A stretch of DNA of 64,000 nucleotides from Actinomycetes bacterium (GCA_021809105.1 JAKBAM010000005.1:82883-146882); one strand, 5' to 3'; shown: positions 1 to 8,675, numbered from the stretch's first letter. The notes: generated by a model from the letters alone, not told the origin. Translations and numbers: made by a program.

Positions 1-2
1 TG

Positions 3-59
3 GAGGCCCGCTACGGCATCGAGGTCCCCGAGCTGGCTCTCGAGGCCGGTCCGCGGTGA
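3..59 (+). CDS. C-terminal tail of an unknown protein (cut by the window edge)
   Basis: Only the last 18 codons and a TGA are present; the peptide ends in ELALEAGPR. The stop overlaps the GTG start of the ASCH-domain gene by a GTGA overlap, so the two are probably translationally coupled in one phage-type operon. Too little is left to assign a function. Confidence 0.5.
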   Translation, partial: EARYGIEVPELALEAGPR

Positions 60-484
60 AGGCGCTGACCATCCGCGCGCCGTGGGCACATGCCGTGGCC
101 TTCGCCGACAAGCGGACTGAGAACCGGTCGTGGCCCACGAAGTACCGCGGCCCGCTTGCCGTACACGCCGGACTCAGCTGGGATGCCGGCGCCGAGCATG
201 ACCCGGCGCTCATCCACGCATGGCCGGCGCTGGCCGGGCCCGGTGACCCCGACCGGCCTACCACGGACTCGCCCGCCTTCGCCGCCCGCGGTGCGGTCCT
301 TGCTGTCGCCGAGCTAGTCGACGTCCATGCTGACGCCAGGTGCTGTCGCCCGTGGGGTCGCGCGAGGCAGTGGCACTGGGTCATGACGGACGTGGTGCCC
401 CTCGGGGAGCCCGTGCCGGCTCGTGGCTCCCTCGGGCTGTGGCGTCCGACCGCCGATGTCTGCGCCGTGCTGGAGGACCGATGA
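56..484 (+). CDS. ASCH-domain protein
   Basis: This 142-residue protein begins MKALTIRAPWAHAVAFADK, the usual opening of ASCH-domain proteins (family form MKALTVRQPWAWAI). An invariant-looking ENRSWPTKYRGPLAVHAG block and a hydrophobic strand GAVLAVAELVDV follow. ASCH domains have a PUA-like fold, are thought to bind RNA, and are common in phage and mobile elements; the substrate here is unknown. The GTG start at 56 overlaps the previous stop, and the ATGA at 481 couples it to the next small gene. The match is to motif order only, so the domain call is fairly safe but the role is inferred. Confidence 0.75.
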   Translation: MKALTIRAPWAHAVAFADKRTENRSWPTKYRGPLAVHAGLSWDAGAEHDPALIHAWPALAGPGDPDRPTTDSPAFAARGAVLAVAELVDVHADARCCRPWGRARQWHWVMTDVVPLGEPVPARGSLGLWRPTADVCAVLEDR

Positions 485-750
485 GCGGCCGCTGGGAGTC
501 CGTGGAGGAAGAGGCGGTGTGGGCTGCCGGCCATCGGCTGCTCTCCGAGCTCCACGACATCGACTTCCACCACTACGCCGAGTACGGCTTCGCCTCGATC
601 GACAACGAGTGGGGAGAGGCTCTCGTCGAGCGGGTCGCCGACCTATGCGACCAGGTCGACGCCGCGGCGAAGGACGCCCGCCGTGCTGTCACGCATTGGC
701 GTCGGCTGCGAGCGCTCGATCGGCTGCACCCCTTGCACCACGGGGGGTAG
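481..750 (+). CDS. Small acidic hypothetical protein
   Basis: This is an 89-residue protein I do not recognise. It starts at the ATG of the ATGA overlap with the ASCH-domain gene; a longer reading upstream would run inside that gene and is unlikely. It is rich in Glu, Asp and His (for example HDIDFHHYAEYGF) and has a helical, charged second half (VADLCDQVDAAAKDARRAVTHW). No membrane segment or signal peptide is visible. Phage accessory proteins of this size are common, but nothing in the sequence gives a specific role. Confidence 0.6.
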   Translation: MSGRWESVEEEAVWAAGHRLLSELHDIDFHHYAEYGFASIDNEWGEALVERVADLCDQVDAAAKDARRAVTHWRRLRALDRLHPLHHGG

Positions 751-865
751 ACCCAACCCCGCCGTGGTGACAGGCGTGGTGCTACTCGGGGGCCTGGCCA
801 CCGCGATCGGTGACCGCGACAGATGTAGGGCGGGTGTTGGGGTACTCCGACAGCTGGATGTGGTG

Positions 866-1315
866 CTACTCCGGCGATCCCGCTGACAGGGCGGGCCCGG
901 GCATTGCCGTCAGTTGGCCTGCCATGCCTGGGGCCTGCACCATTGCCGAGACGGGTGCGTAGGTCACCGACCCGACCAGGAAGGCCGGCGGAGGCGGGCT
1001 GCTCGGGTCGAAGTCGGTGTGCTCGGTCACCCACTGGTTGATCCGCGGGATCACCCAGAAGGAGTACACCCCGATCGTGATGATCATGAGCGCGAGCCAT
1101 TTGATCCACTGGCCGAACAGGCCGAGGCCGGTGCCGGTGAAGATGAGGCGCACGCCGTTGATCTGGGTGTGGTGGGCCTTCCACCGCTGCCGTAGGACCA
1201 GGGCGTACGGGTAGGCGATGCCGAGGGTGAACACGGTGACTAGTGCCTGGAGGATGAGCGTGCCGAGGTAGGTGCCTGCTCCCCCGTCGAAAGTGAAGCT
1301 ACGCGACTTCGCCAT
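866..1315 (-). CDS. DUF898 (YjgN-like) membrane protein
   Basis: This 149-residue protein has two hydrophobic segments (about residues 15-38 and 65-90) and the typical DUF898/YjgN blocks: RWKAHHTQINGVRLIFTGTG followed by LGLFGQWIKW and a segment ending TIGVYSFWVIPR. Known members are inner-membrane proteins of unknown function, usually longer, with the domain near the N-terminus. Translation starts at an ATG preceded by a G-rich ribosome site (GGGGGG, about 7 bases upstream). The C-terminal 40 residues are Pro/Ala-rich and probably disordered. It lies between phage-type genes in the opposite orientation, so it looks like a cargo gene. Confidence 0.8.
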   Translation of the reverse strand: MAKSRSFTFDGGAGTYLGTLILQALVTVFTLGIAYPYALVLRQRWKAHHTQINGVRLIFTGTGLGLFGQWIKWLALMIITIGVYSFWVIPRINQWVTEHTDFDPSSPPPPAFLVGSVTYAPVSAMVQAPGMAGQLTAMPGPALSAGSPE

Positions 1316-1492
1316 TTCCGAACCCCCCTACCCGAGCCGGTTTCTGCAGCCCCGATGGCCGCCCAGCCACCCCGGGACCATAGCGAATCTCACGCCACAA
1401 GGCGCTGTTGCTGTTGCTGCGCAGAGGTGGCAGAGCGGGCCATTGCATCGAAGGTCCCCGAACGGTAAAAGAAAGGGTGGACGGAAACATCG

Positions 1493-4400
1493 GTGGCTGA
1501 CGGCCCAATCAGCATTGCCTACATAGAGCTCCAGGCCCGCACCAACACCCTGGCCGACCAGGTAGAGGCCGGAGCGGCCAAGGTCGACGAGCTCCTCACC
1601 GAGCAGATGACCGAGACGTCCGACCACATGTCGTCGTTGATGGCCTCGGCCGGCGAGAAGATGACCTCGACGCTCCAGGCGGCCGGGGAGGAAGGCGGGG
1701 CGGCGTTCGACACCGTCTCCGAGCGGGCAGCCACGGCCGCGGACAGGACGTCGAGCGTGTTCACCGCCGCCGCCGACAAGGTGACGTCCTCGTTGACCAC
1801 GGCCGGCGAGGCCGGCGGCACCGCCCTCGGGGTGGTAGGCACCCGCGCCGGCGAATCGGCGGACAAGACCTCGACCGTGTTCGGCGCAGCGTCGGACAAG
1901 GTGACCACCGCCCTGTCCGGGGCCGGGGAGAAGGGAAGCACCGCTTTCGACGCGGTGAGCTCCCGGGCGTCGGAGTCCGCCGACAGGACCTCCAGCGCCT
2001 TCACCGCGGCAGCCGACAAGGTGACCACCGCCCTGTCCACGGCGGGGGAGGAAGGCGGGTCATCCTTCTCGGCTGTCTCCGATCGTGCTGCCACCTCGGC
2101 CGACAAGACCTCGAGTGTGTTCTCCGCGGCGGCGGAGAAGATGAGCTCTGCCTTCTCGGCGGCGGACGCCAAGATCACCGCCGGGTTCTCCGAGGACGCC
2201 GCGGCAGGATCGGCTTCGGCCGACAAGATGTCGGCGTCGGCGGAGAAGTCAGCCACCGAAAGCTCGAGCCATTTCTCGGCGGCGGGCACGGCGATGGTCG
2301 GAGCGTTCGCGGGGGTTGCGGCGTCGATCGGGGTGTTCAAGGATCTGGCCAACGACGGGATCGCCGCCAACAAGAGCCTGGCGGTCACTACCCAGATGTT
2401 GAAGAACGCCGGCGGTGCCTCGGGGATGACCGCCACATCGATGCAGCAGCTCATCGACAGCCAGATGAATCTGTCGGGGGCTAACGAGGAGACGGTCCGC
2501 TCCGGCGAGAACGTGCTGCTCCGCTTCGGTGACATCAAGAACGCCGCGGGCGCCAACAACGACATCTTCAACCAGGCGTCGACCGCGTCGCAGAACCTGG
2601 CGGCGGCGATGGGCACAAGCATGCCTGCCGCCGCCCAGATGCTCGGCAAGGCTTTGGGTGCCCCTGCTACCGCGGCGGCGCAGTTACGCCGGGCGGGGAT
2701 CATCCTGACCGCCCAGCAGCAGGCGCAGATCAAGACGATGACCGCCGCCGGGAACACGATGGGCGCCCAGAAGGTCATCCTCGACCAGTTGAACAAGTCC
2801 TACGGCGGCCTGGCCCAGGCGACCGCCAACCCGATGCAACGACTCAGCTCGGCTTTCTCGCAGATCAAGGAGGAGCTGGGCCAGGCCATCGTCCCGGCGC
2901 TCGGATCGTTGGCCACCGCCCTCACCGCCGTGCTGCCTGCTCTCGGCCCGCTGATCGAACAGCTGGGGCACGGCCTGGCGTCGGTACTGACTGCCATAGC
3001 CCCGGCCATCACGTCGCTGGCGCCGTTGGTGACCCAACTCGCTTCGTTCCTGGCCGGCGCCCTCGGCCAGGCCCTCGGGTCGATTGTCCCGCTGTTCTCC
3101 AAGCTGCTCAAGGCCGTCGAACCTTTGGTGCCTCCGTTGCTCAAGCTCGCCGAGGTCATCGTCGGCAACATCATCGGCTCCCTGGAGCCGTTGATCCCGC
3201 CGATCGTAGAGGTGGTGCAGATCCTGGCGTCGGCGTTCCTGCCGATCATCCAGCAGTTGACACCGATCCTCAAGGAATGGGGAGGCGTGATCAGTGTCGT
3301 CGCCGATTTCCTGGGCGGCTTGTTGATGAGCGCCCTCGGCATGCTCATGCCGATCATCCAGGCGTTGGAGCCGGTCGTCACGGTGCTGCTCAAGGCCTTC
3401 TCGTCGCTGCTCGGACCGCTCCGCAACGTCGTCGAAGAGATGGGCGGTGCGTTCCAAGACGCCTTGCAGGCGATCGCCCCTTTGATCACAGTGCTGGTCA
3501 AGTCCGCGGTGACGCCGTTGCTCAACGCCTTGTTGCCGTTGATCCCCACCCTCGTCGGGCTGATCGCGTCCCTGCTTCCTCTTCTGCCGGTGTTCGACCA
3601 GCTGACCGCCCAGCTGATCCAGTTCCTGGTGCCGATCCTCACCCCGTTGATCCAGTTGCTCTCCGGGTTGGCCACCATGCTCATCGGGGTGGTAGTGGTG
3701 GCCCTGCAGCAGATCATCTCGGTGGTCACCGAGGTGATCTCCTGGTTCGTGAACCTGATAACCGGTGTCACCAACGTCGGGAATGTGTTCACCACCATTT
3801 GGAATGGGATAAAGAGCACCATCGAAACGGTGTGGGGTGCGATCAGCTCTTTCTTCACCTCGGCATGGTCCACATTCACCACGCTGGTGTCGACCGTCTG
3901 GACTGGCATCCAAACCGCGGTGACCACACCGTGGGATGCCCTGTTCGGTACCAGCGGGATAATCCTTGGCACCTGGAACACCGTCTACTCGTCGCTGTCG
4001 TCGGTGTGGACCACCTTCACCACATGGGTGGAAGGGGTGTGGGGTAACGCCAAGGCCGGCACCGGCATCGTCGGGTTCATTGCCAGCGCCTGGAATGATC
4101 TGACCTCGATCCCCGGCCAGATATGGTCCACCATCAAGCAGGATTTCGTTACTGGCATCGACGACGTGATCAAGGCCATAAACCACACTTTTATCGACCC
4201 GATCAACAAAGGGCTGGGGATAGTCGGCCTGAAGATCCCCGATATCCCGCTGATAACCGCCGCGACGGGAACAAGGATCACTCCCGGCATGAAAACCCAG
4301 GGCCCGACCTATCTGGTCGGCGAGGGACGCGCGCCGGAGTATGTGATACCGACCGATCCGGCGTTCAAGAACAACGCCACCTCCTTGTGGAAGCAGGCCG

Positions 4401-5326
4401 GCGGCGAGCTCGGCATGTTCGCCTCCGGCGGCACCACCGGCGGTGTCACCAAGTTCGGCGGCGGCGGTATCACTGGATTCTTCGGCAGCCTTGTGAGCGG
4501 CGGCGAGCATCTCGTGCGAGGTCTGGCCGGCGACGCCGTACAACCGATCCTCGACGCCGCCAAGTCGGCCATCGACGGTGTCCTCAGCTCGATCCCACCT
4601 CCGATCGTCGCCGAGGTCGGCACCGGCCTGGTCAACACCGCGGTCACCGACATCGAGAAGTTCATCAAGGGGAGCTCCAGCTCCTCCAGCTCCAGTGGTG
4701 GGTCGGGGGTGTCGGGCGTGTCGGCTACCCCGTCGTCGGCGAACGCCGTCCTCGGCCAGAAGATGGCTGCAGCGTTCGGCTGGACCGGCCCCGAATGGAT
4801 CGCTTTGAACAATGTGGCCATGCGCGAGTCGGGCTGGTCGATGACCGCCAAGAACCCATCGTCGAGTGCTTATGGGATAGCCCAGTTCATCAACGGGCCG
4901 GCCGAGTACGCCACCTACGGCGGGGACGTGAACACCGCCGTGGGGCAGATCACTGCCTTCATGAACTACATCAAGCAGCGTTACGGTGATCCGATCGCAG
5001 CGTGGGGCCACGAGCAGAGCGCCGGCTGGTACGAGCAGGGCGGTGTCCTCGGCATGCCGGTCGGGGTGTACGACCAGGGCGGGTTCCTGCCGCAGGGCTG
5101 GTCGGTGGCCGGGAACTTCACCGGAGCCCCCGAAGGCATCCCCAGTCCGAACGCAGCTGCGGGCGCCCCCAGCGTGAGCGGTGCCGGCCCGAGCTTGGCC
5201 ATGACGTTCAACCTCAACGTCGACCCGGCGACCTTGCGGGAGCAGATGAAGGCTGCCGCAGACGAGCGGATCGACGCCTTCGTTACCGACTTCGAGCAGC
5301 AGCAGAACGCAGCGGGCAGGCAATGA
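1493..5326 (+). CDS. Phage tail tape-measure protein with C-terminal lytic transglycosylase-like domain
   Basis: This 1277-residue protein has the layout of a siphophage tape-measure protein: an N-terminal helical part, four 40-residue repeats (residues 56-215), and a long hydrophobic, proline-spaced middle (about 420-800, many LxPLxP turns). Near residues 1095-1190 lies a soluble domain with RESGW, SAYGIAQF and ITAFMNYIKQRYGDPIAAW, the pattern of an SLT/lysozyme-like peptidoglycan hydrolase (catalytic Glu near residue 1110). Such proteins set tail length and help the genome cross the envelope. The GTG at 1493 has only a weak ribosome site. The next two genes sit where tail chaperone or accessory genes are often found. 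Other tail and head genes are absent, so this is a prophage fragment or lies at the window edge of a larger one. Confidence 0.9.
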   Translation: MADGPISIAYIELQARTNTLADQVEAGAAKVDELLTEQMTETSDHMSSLMASAGEKMTSTLQAAGEEGGAAFDTVSERAATAADRTSSVFTAAADKVTSSLTTAGEAGGTALGVVGTRAGESADKTSTVFGAASDKVTTALSGAGEKGSTAFDAVSSRASESADRTSSAFTAAADKVTTALSTAGEEGGSSFSAVSDRAATSADKTSSVFSAAAEKMSSAFSAADAKITAGFSEDAAAGSASADKMSASAEKSATESSSHFSAAGTAMVGAFAGVAASIGVFKDLANDGIAANKSLAVTTQMLKNAGGASGMTATSMQQLIDSQMNLSGANEETVRSGENVLLRFGDIKNAAGANNDIFNQASTASQNLAAAMGTSMPAAAQMLGKALGAPATAAAQLRRAGIILTAQQQAQIKTMTAAGNTMGAQKVILDQLNKSYGGLAQATANPMQRLSSAFSQIKEELGQAIVPALGSLATALTAVLPALGPLIEQLGHGLASVLTAIAPAITSLAPLVTQLASFLAGALGQALGSIVPLFSKLLKAVEPLVPPLLKLAEVIVGNIIGSLEPLIPPIVEVVQILASAFLPIIQQLTPILKEWGGVISVVADFLGGLLMSALGMLMPIIQALEPVVTVLLKAFSSLLGPLRNVVEEMGGAFQDALQAIAPLITVLVKSAVTPLLNALLPLIPTLVGLIASLLPLLPVFDQLTAQLIQFLVPILTPLIQLLSGLATMLIGVVVVALQQIISVVTEVISWFVNLITGVTNVGNVFTTIWNGIKSTIETVWGAISSFFTSAWSTFTTLVSTVWTGIQTAVTTPWDALFGTSGIILGTWNTVYSSLSSVWTTFTTWVEGVWGNAKAGTGIVGFIASAWNDLTSIPGQIWSTIKQDFVTGIDDVIKAINHTFIDPINKGLGIVGLKIPDIPLITAATGTRITPGMKTQGPTYLVGEGRAPEYVIPTDPAFKNNATSLWKQAGGELGMFASGGTTGGVTKFGGGGITGFFGSLVSGGEHLVRGLAGDAVQPILDAAKSAIDGVLSSIPPPIVAEVGTGLVNTAVTDIEKFIKGSSSSSSSSGGSGVSGVSATPSSANAVLGQKMAAAFGWTGPEWIALNNVAMRESGWSMTAKNPSSSAYGIAQFINGPAEYATYGGDVNTAVGQITAFMNYIKQRYGDPIAAWGHEQSAGWYEQGGVLGMPVGVYDQGGFLPQGWSVAGNFTGAPEGIPSPNAAAGAPSVSGAGPSLAMTFNLNVDPATLREQMKAAADERIDAFVTDFEQQQNAAGRQ
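1658..2137 (+). repeat. Four 120-bp in-frame tandem repeats in the tape-measure gene
   Basis: Residues 56-215 are four consecutive 40-residue units of the form KVTTALSTAGEEGG followed by SxFxAVSxRAATSADKTSS and VFTAAAD. They are diverged at the DNA level but keep an exact 40-codon period. Tape-measure proteins set tail length by their residue number, so gain or loss of a unit would be expected to change tail length. Confidence 0.9.
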
Positions 5327-5351
5327 CCCGAACCAGCCGGAGGTCCCCCAC

Positions 5352-5738
5352 ATGACCGTACGTACCCAGACAAGCAACGCGGAGCGGCGGCAACTGACCC
5401 GAGCGTTCGCAGCAGCCATCGCCATGGCCGACCACTCGGAGGTCGCCCAGATAACCGAGGAGGCGACCGGGAGCATCATCCAGGCCGTCTGTCGCTTCCT
5501 CGCCGCCCCGAGCCAGGACACTGCAGACGCTGTCCAAGCCGCCGCCATCGGGCTAGGAGGGCTCTGGACCTCGGCCTGCGCCCAGCTGGCTGCGGCCACG
5601 CACGAACGGACACTCCAGACCGCCCTCGATGACATCCTGGGTGACCATGCGCCGCAACTGGACCTCGAAGCGGATAGCTTCCGCCGAGCCGTGTTCGCAC
5701 GCCTTCAGGCTAGGGACGACCCCCCCGCAGACGGATGA
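5352..5738 (+). CDS. Hypothetical helical protein, first of a tandem paralogous pair
   Basis: This 128-residue, probably all-helical protein has no known domain that I recognise. A good ribosome site (GGAGGT, 6 bases before the ATG) supports the start. It aligns along most of its length with the next gene: both carry LxRAxAxAIA near the N-terminus, FLAAPSQD or FIAAPDQA, LWTSACAQLAAATHE or LWNAACVQLSAATED, and a final ILGD or LLGD block with a hydrophobic C-terminal helix. Position after the tape-measure gene suggests a tail-related role, but this is only inference. The stop overlaps the next start (ATGA). Confidence 0.65.
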   Translation: MTVRTQTSNAERRQLTRAFAAAIAMADHSEVAQITEEATGSIIQAVCRFLAAPSQDTADAVQAAAIGLGGLWTSACAQLAAATHERTLQTALDDILGDHAPQLDLEADSFRRAVFARLQARDDPPADG

Positions 5739-6139
5739 GCGAGTACCGCCCCGACGCCCGAGCTGAGCTGAACCGACTGAGCCGGGCCCTGGCCACGGCT
5801 ATCGCCACAGGCGACGGCAACGACGTCCGCCAGGTTGTCGCCGCCGGCCTCGATCCGGTCGTCGACGCCGCGACAGCCTTCATAGCCGCGCCCGACCAGG
5901 CACATGGTGACGCTCTCCTGGCGGCTGCCCGACGGCCGATGGACTTGTGGAACGCCGCCTGCGTGCAGCTCTCGGCCGCCACCGAGGACGTGGTGCTCGT
6001 CGCTGCGGTGCAGGGCCTGCTCGGCGATCAGACACCTACGATCCGCCTGGCACCGGGAGAGTTGCGCCAGCTCGTGTTCGCTGGCCTCGAGCAGAGCGAC
6101 CAGCGCGCGTCCAAGGGTGTAGCGGGCAGCGAACGGTAG
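5735..6139 (+). CDS. Hypothetical helical protein, second of a tandem paralogous pair
   Basis: This 134-residue protein is the diverged copy of the gene before it and shares its motif order (LWNAACVQLSAATED, LLGDQTPTIRL, LRQLVFAGLEQ). It starts in an ATGA overlap with its paralogue, so the two are almost certainly co-translated. The pair probably arose by tandem duplication and may act as a heteromer. Function is unknown; there are no membrane segments or metal-binding motifs. Confidence 0.65.
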   Translation: MSEYRPDARAELNRLSRALATAIATGDGNDVRQVVAAGLDPVVDAATAFIAAPDQAHGDALLAAARRPMDLWNAACVQLSAATEDVVLVAAVQGLLGDQTPTIRLAPGELRQLVFAGLEQSDQRASKGVAGSER

Positions 6140-6223
6140 CGGGAGCTGTCTGGCCACGGCGTTGCCGCTTCTCGTCACAGCCTGTATCGTCCCGAAATCA
6201 GCTAACTGAGCGGGGGGAACGAC

Positions 6224-7102
6224 ATGAGACGGATGGCGGCTGTTGCGGCGTCGGTCGCGGCACTGGGTACCTGTTTCACAGGAGGTGCGTCTGCAGCGCC
6301 GGCGCCGACAATCCACACCAACTCGGTAGCGCTGTCATGTCCCTATGGCGATAGTCGGACGGCGGCCGACCAGCAAGTGCAGCCTGGTGTTGTCACTTAC
6401 GACGCATTCGGCGACGCTCAGACCTACACCGTCGACAGCGGCGGCAACCTTCAGTCGATCGACACAAGCGCCCCATTCGGTGCGGCGCTCGACGCGGTCT
6501 GGCAGAACGGCACTGACTGCTCCGGCAGTTCGATCTCCCGCAACGCTTGGGCGGTCGATGTCAACGGTGTTGTCTACGGCGAATCGGACTTCAGCGGACC
6601 CCCGGCAAACAACTACGGTGACCTGGGAGGAATCCACCTCAACCGGCCGGTTGTAGGGATGAGTCCGACTTCGACCGGACAGGGCTACTGGCTGGTGGCA
6701 AGCGACGGAGGGATCTTCGATTTCGGTGACGCCTCCTTCTACGGGTCTCTCGGCAACGTCCGGCTGAATAAGCCGATCGTGGGTATGGCGGTAACCCCGG
6801 ATGGTCGCGGGTACTGGCTGGTCGCCACTGACGGCGGCATCTTCCAGTTCGGTGATGCGCCGTTCTACGGGTCTCTGGGCAACATCAAGCTGAACGAGCC
6901 GATCATTGGCATGGTGGCAACGCCTGATGGTGGTGGCTATTGGTTGGTCGCCTCCGATGGCGGCGTGTTCGATTTCGGAGACGCTACGTTCCACGGCTCG
7001 ACCGGAAACCGGACGCTCTCGGCCCCGATCGCAGGATTGGTGCCGAACGGCTCCGGCTACACCCTGATCGGTGAGGACGGCCAGACCTACCCGTTCCCGT
7101 AG
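6224..7102 (+). CDS. Secreted GYWLVASDGG-repeat protein, Acidimicrobiia type
   Basis: A 292-residue precursor with a signal peptide (RRMAAVAASVAALGTCFTGG, cleavage probably after ASA near residue 27). The C-terminal half has at least three units of about 39 residues, each with GYWLVAxDGGIFxFGDAxF, YGSLG and an xPIVGM core, then a degenerate last unit. Such beta-propeller-like repeats are very common in extracellular proteins of Acidimicrobiia, and this is the best taxonomic hint in the window. The start is preceded by a G-rich stretch. Its likely role is an extracellular or wall-associated binding module; the ligand is unknown. It does not belong to a standard phage module, so it may be host cargo. 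Confidence 0.85.
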   Translation: MRRMAAVAASVAALGTCFTGGASAAPAPTIHTNSVALSCPYGDSRTAADQQVQPGVVTYDAFGDAQTYTVDSGGNLQSIDTSAPFGAALDAVWQNGTDCSGSSISRNAWAVDVNGVVYGESDFSGPPANNYGDLGGIHLNRPVVGMSPTSTGQGYWLVASDGGIFDFGDASFYGSLGNVRLNKPIVGMAVTPDGRGYWLVATDGGIFQFGDAPFYGSLGNIKLNEPIIGMVATPDGGGYWLVASDGGVFDFGDATFHGSTGNRTLSAPIAGLVPNGSGYTLIGEDGQTYPFP

Positions 7103-7241
7103 ACGGCGCTCTACGCTGGCGTCGTGACGCCCAGCGGAGGTTCACCCGAGTGCAGGAGCTAAGCGCCAGGCCACCGCAGCCGAGGTTCGGCTGGTGTCAA
7201 GCACGGATCCGGGTGCGCATCGAGCTGGAGCTGCGCGACCA

Positions 7242-7487
7242 GTGAACTGCAAGCAGATCGAGCGGTTCCGAGCGGTGATGAAACGAGAGATGGCGGCCGG
7301 GCTTGCGCCTGCCGCAGCGCTCGACGTGGCGCTGGCTGAGATCCCAACGGCCGACCGGGACCGGCGAGCGACAGCCCGACGACTGCGCGCGGCCCTCGGC
7401 GCTTTGCCGGTCGAGCCCGGGCAGGCGGACGGGCCGCTCCGGCGGCACCTAGCCGCGATCTCCGACCTGCTCGACGTCGGCGGATAG
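7242..7487 (+). CDS. Small hypothetical protein upstream of the serine recombinase
   Basis: From the GTG at 7242 the product is 81 residues, helical and Ala/Arg-rich, with the stretches MKREMAAGLAPAAALDVALA and DRDRRATARRLRAALGALPV. A GGAG about 11 bases upstream could be the ribosome site; a longer in-frame reading from 7194 begins with an unlikely Ser/Gly-rich leader. I recognise no domain. It ends 40 bases before the recombinase and is on the same strand, so it may be a DNA-binding accessory protein, but nothing in the sequence proves it. Confidence 0.5.
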   Translation: MNCKQIERFRAVMKREMAAGLAPAAALDVALAEIPTADRDRRATARRLRAALGALPVEPGQADGPLRRHLAAISDLLDVGG

Positions 7488-7493
7488 CAACCC

Positions 7494-7523
7494 TGTACAT
7501 AGTTGGTTCCATCTGTGTACACT
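7494..7523 (+). promoter_or_regulatory. Promoter/operator of the small serine recombinase (paired TGTACA)
   Basis: Two TGTACA palindromes (7494-7499 and 7516-7521) lie 22 bases apart, about two helical turns. The first is a passable -35 (4 of 6 against TTGACA), and TACACT at 7518-7523 fits a -10 with an 18-base spacer. The ATG at 7529 begins 6 bases after the -10, so the transcript would be leaderless. The same palindromes may be the operator for the recombinase or another repressor. Confidence 0.45.
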
Positions 7524-7528
7524 GGATC

Positions 7529-8224
7529 ATGGCCAAGGCCACAGGTCGCCCCGATCACCCTGTCCGCGCCATCGCTTACACCCGAGTGTCGACCGGGAAG
7601 CAGGCTGAAAGCGGCCTAGGGCTCACCGACCAGATCGAGACCATCGAGGCCGCCGTCGCACGTCGCGGCTGGCAGCTCCTCGACCACGCCGAGGACGCGG
7701 GGATCAGCGGCAAGACCGTGGCGAAGCGGCCGGCTCTCGCCGCTGCGCTCGCGCGCCTGGACCGAGGCGAAGCCGATGTGCTCGTCGCCGCCAAGCTCGA
7801 CAGGCTCACCAGGTCTGTCTCCGATCTCGCCGGCCTGCTCGACCGAGCCGCCCGCCACGGTTGGGCTGTCGTGGTCCTCGATGTGGACGTGGACTCGACG
7901 ACGCCGGCGGGAGAGATGGTGGCCACGATGGTCGGCGCCGCGGCCCAATACGAACGCAGGCTGATCGCTGCCCGCACCGCTGCAGCCCACCGGGTGCGCC
8001 GAGACCGGGGTGAGCGAGCCGGGCAGGCCCCGCTGCTTCCGGGCGACGTGCGGGCCCATATCGCCGCCGAGGCCGCCGCCGGCCGCAGCCTCCGATCGAT
8101 CGCTGCCCAGCTCAACGCCGAGGGTGTCCCGACTGCCCGAGGCGGACGCTGGCACGCTTCCACGGTGGCGCACGTGGTTCGCTCCGTCGCTCTGGATCGG
8201 GAGCTGGCTAGCTCGGCGACTTGA
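7529..8224 (+). CDS. Small serine recombinase (resolvase/invertase family)
   Basis: This 231-residue protein has a resolvase catalytic domain: IAYTRVSTGKQAESGLGLTD with the nucleophile Ser21, a DRLTRSVSDLAGLLD block, and the EMVATMVGAAAQYERRLIAAR helix typical of the dimer interface. A C-terminal Hin-like helix-turn-helix (RSLRSIAAQLNAEGVPTARG) follows. The family cuts and rejoins DNA at short sites through a 5' phosphoserine. The length fits a resolvase or invertase rather than a large phage integrase. It starts next to its -10 box with no ribosome site. It may resolve or invert the adjacent phage-like region; no paired inverted crossover sites were found nearby. Confidence 0.9.
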   Translation: MAKATGRPDHPVRAIAYTRVSTGKQAESGLGLTDQIETIEAAVARRGWQLLDHAEDAGISGKTVAKRPALAAALARLDRGEADVLVAAKLDRLTRSVSDLAGLLDRAARHGWAVVVLDVDVDSTTPAGEMVATMVGAAAQYERRLIAARTAAAHRVRRDRGERAGQAPLLPGDVRAHIAAEAAAGRSLRSIAAQLNAEGVPTARGGRWHASTVAHVVRSVALDRELASSAT

Positions 8225-8253
8225 CCGACGACCGTTCTCGGAAGCGCAGCGCA

Positions 8254-8282
8254 TTGACACTTGACACACTAAGGACGTTATG
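8254..8282 (+). promoter_or_regulatory. Candidate promoter with adjacent TTGACAC repeats
   Basis: TTGACAC occurs twice head to tail at 8254-8260 and 8261-8267, each a perfect -35 hexamer. The -10 options downstream (around 8277-8290) are poor, so the exact promoter is uncertain. It lies 30-40 bases upstream of the ATG at 8296. Confidence 0.3.
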
Positions 8283-8295
8283 CGACAGTAGATGC

Positions 8296-8595
8296 ATGAC
8301 AAACACTAGTGACGCTATGGACTCCAAGCCCAAGCCACAGCCGATCGAAATGTGGTTGACACAGAAGAACATGGAGGTGTCCTGCACCGTCGCCCGCGAG
8401 GACGAGACGACGACGGAGTTGGACGTGCAATCGCTGTCTATCCGCGGGGCCCAACGGGAGATGACCGGCTGGGCTCTCCGCATGGGTTACGAACCCGTGG
8501 GTCGCTGGGTCGCGGAGGTAGAGCCGGACAGCGGTGGCTGGGGGGAGACGTACCGGCGGTTCCGGCCGACGGCCGCGGCGACGTGGCGGGTGTGA
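8296..8595 (+). CDS. Hypothetical protein (99 residues)
   Basis: Starting at the ATG at 8296 the product is MTNTSDAMDSKPKPQPIEMW and then a compact domain. The C-terminal half contains REMTGWALRMGYEPVGRWVA and GETYRRFRP, a motif order I have seen in short actinobacterial mobile-element proteins of unknown role. An in-frame TTG upstream would overlap the recombinase stop and lacks a ribosome site. No catalytic motif, signal or membrane segment is seen. It stands between the recombinase and another unknown gene. Confidence 0.55.
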   Translation: MTNTSDAMDSKPKPQPIEMWLTQKNMEVSCTVAREDETTTELDVQSLSIRGAQREMTGWALRMGYEPVGRWVAEVEPDSGGWGETYRRFRPTAAATWRV

Positions 8596-8675
8596 AGTAC
8601 TGACAGCCCCCGCCTCGTCGCCTAGGTTGCGGACTCCAGTCCCCGGCATGGTGCAGACCGCGACAGACTGGCCGT

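Noticed and set aside
2684..5635. A 983-residue open frame antisense to the tape-measure gene
   Set aside because: Gln/Arg/Asp-rich composition, no ribosome site and no motif; it is the mirror of GC-biased codons of the tape-measure gene. The same holds for antisense frames at 21644-22933, 24216-25646 and 16886-17716.
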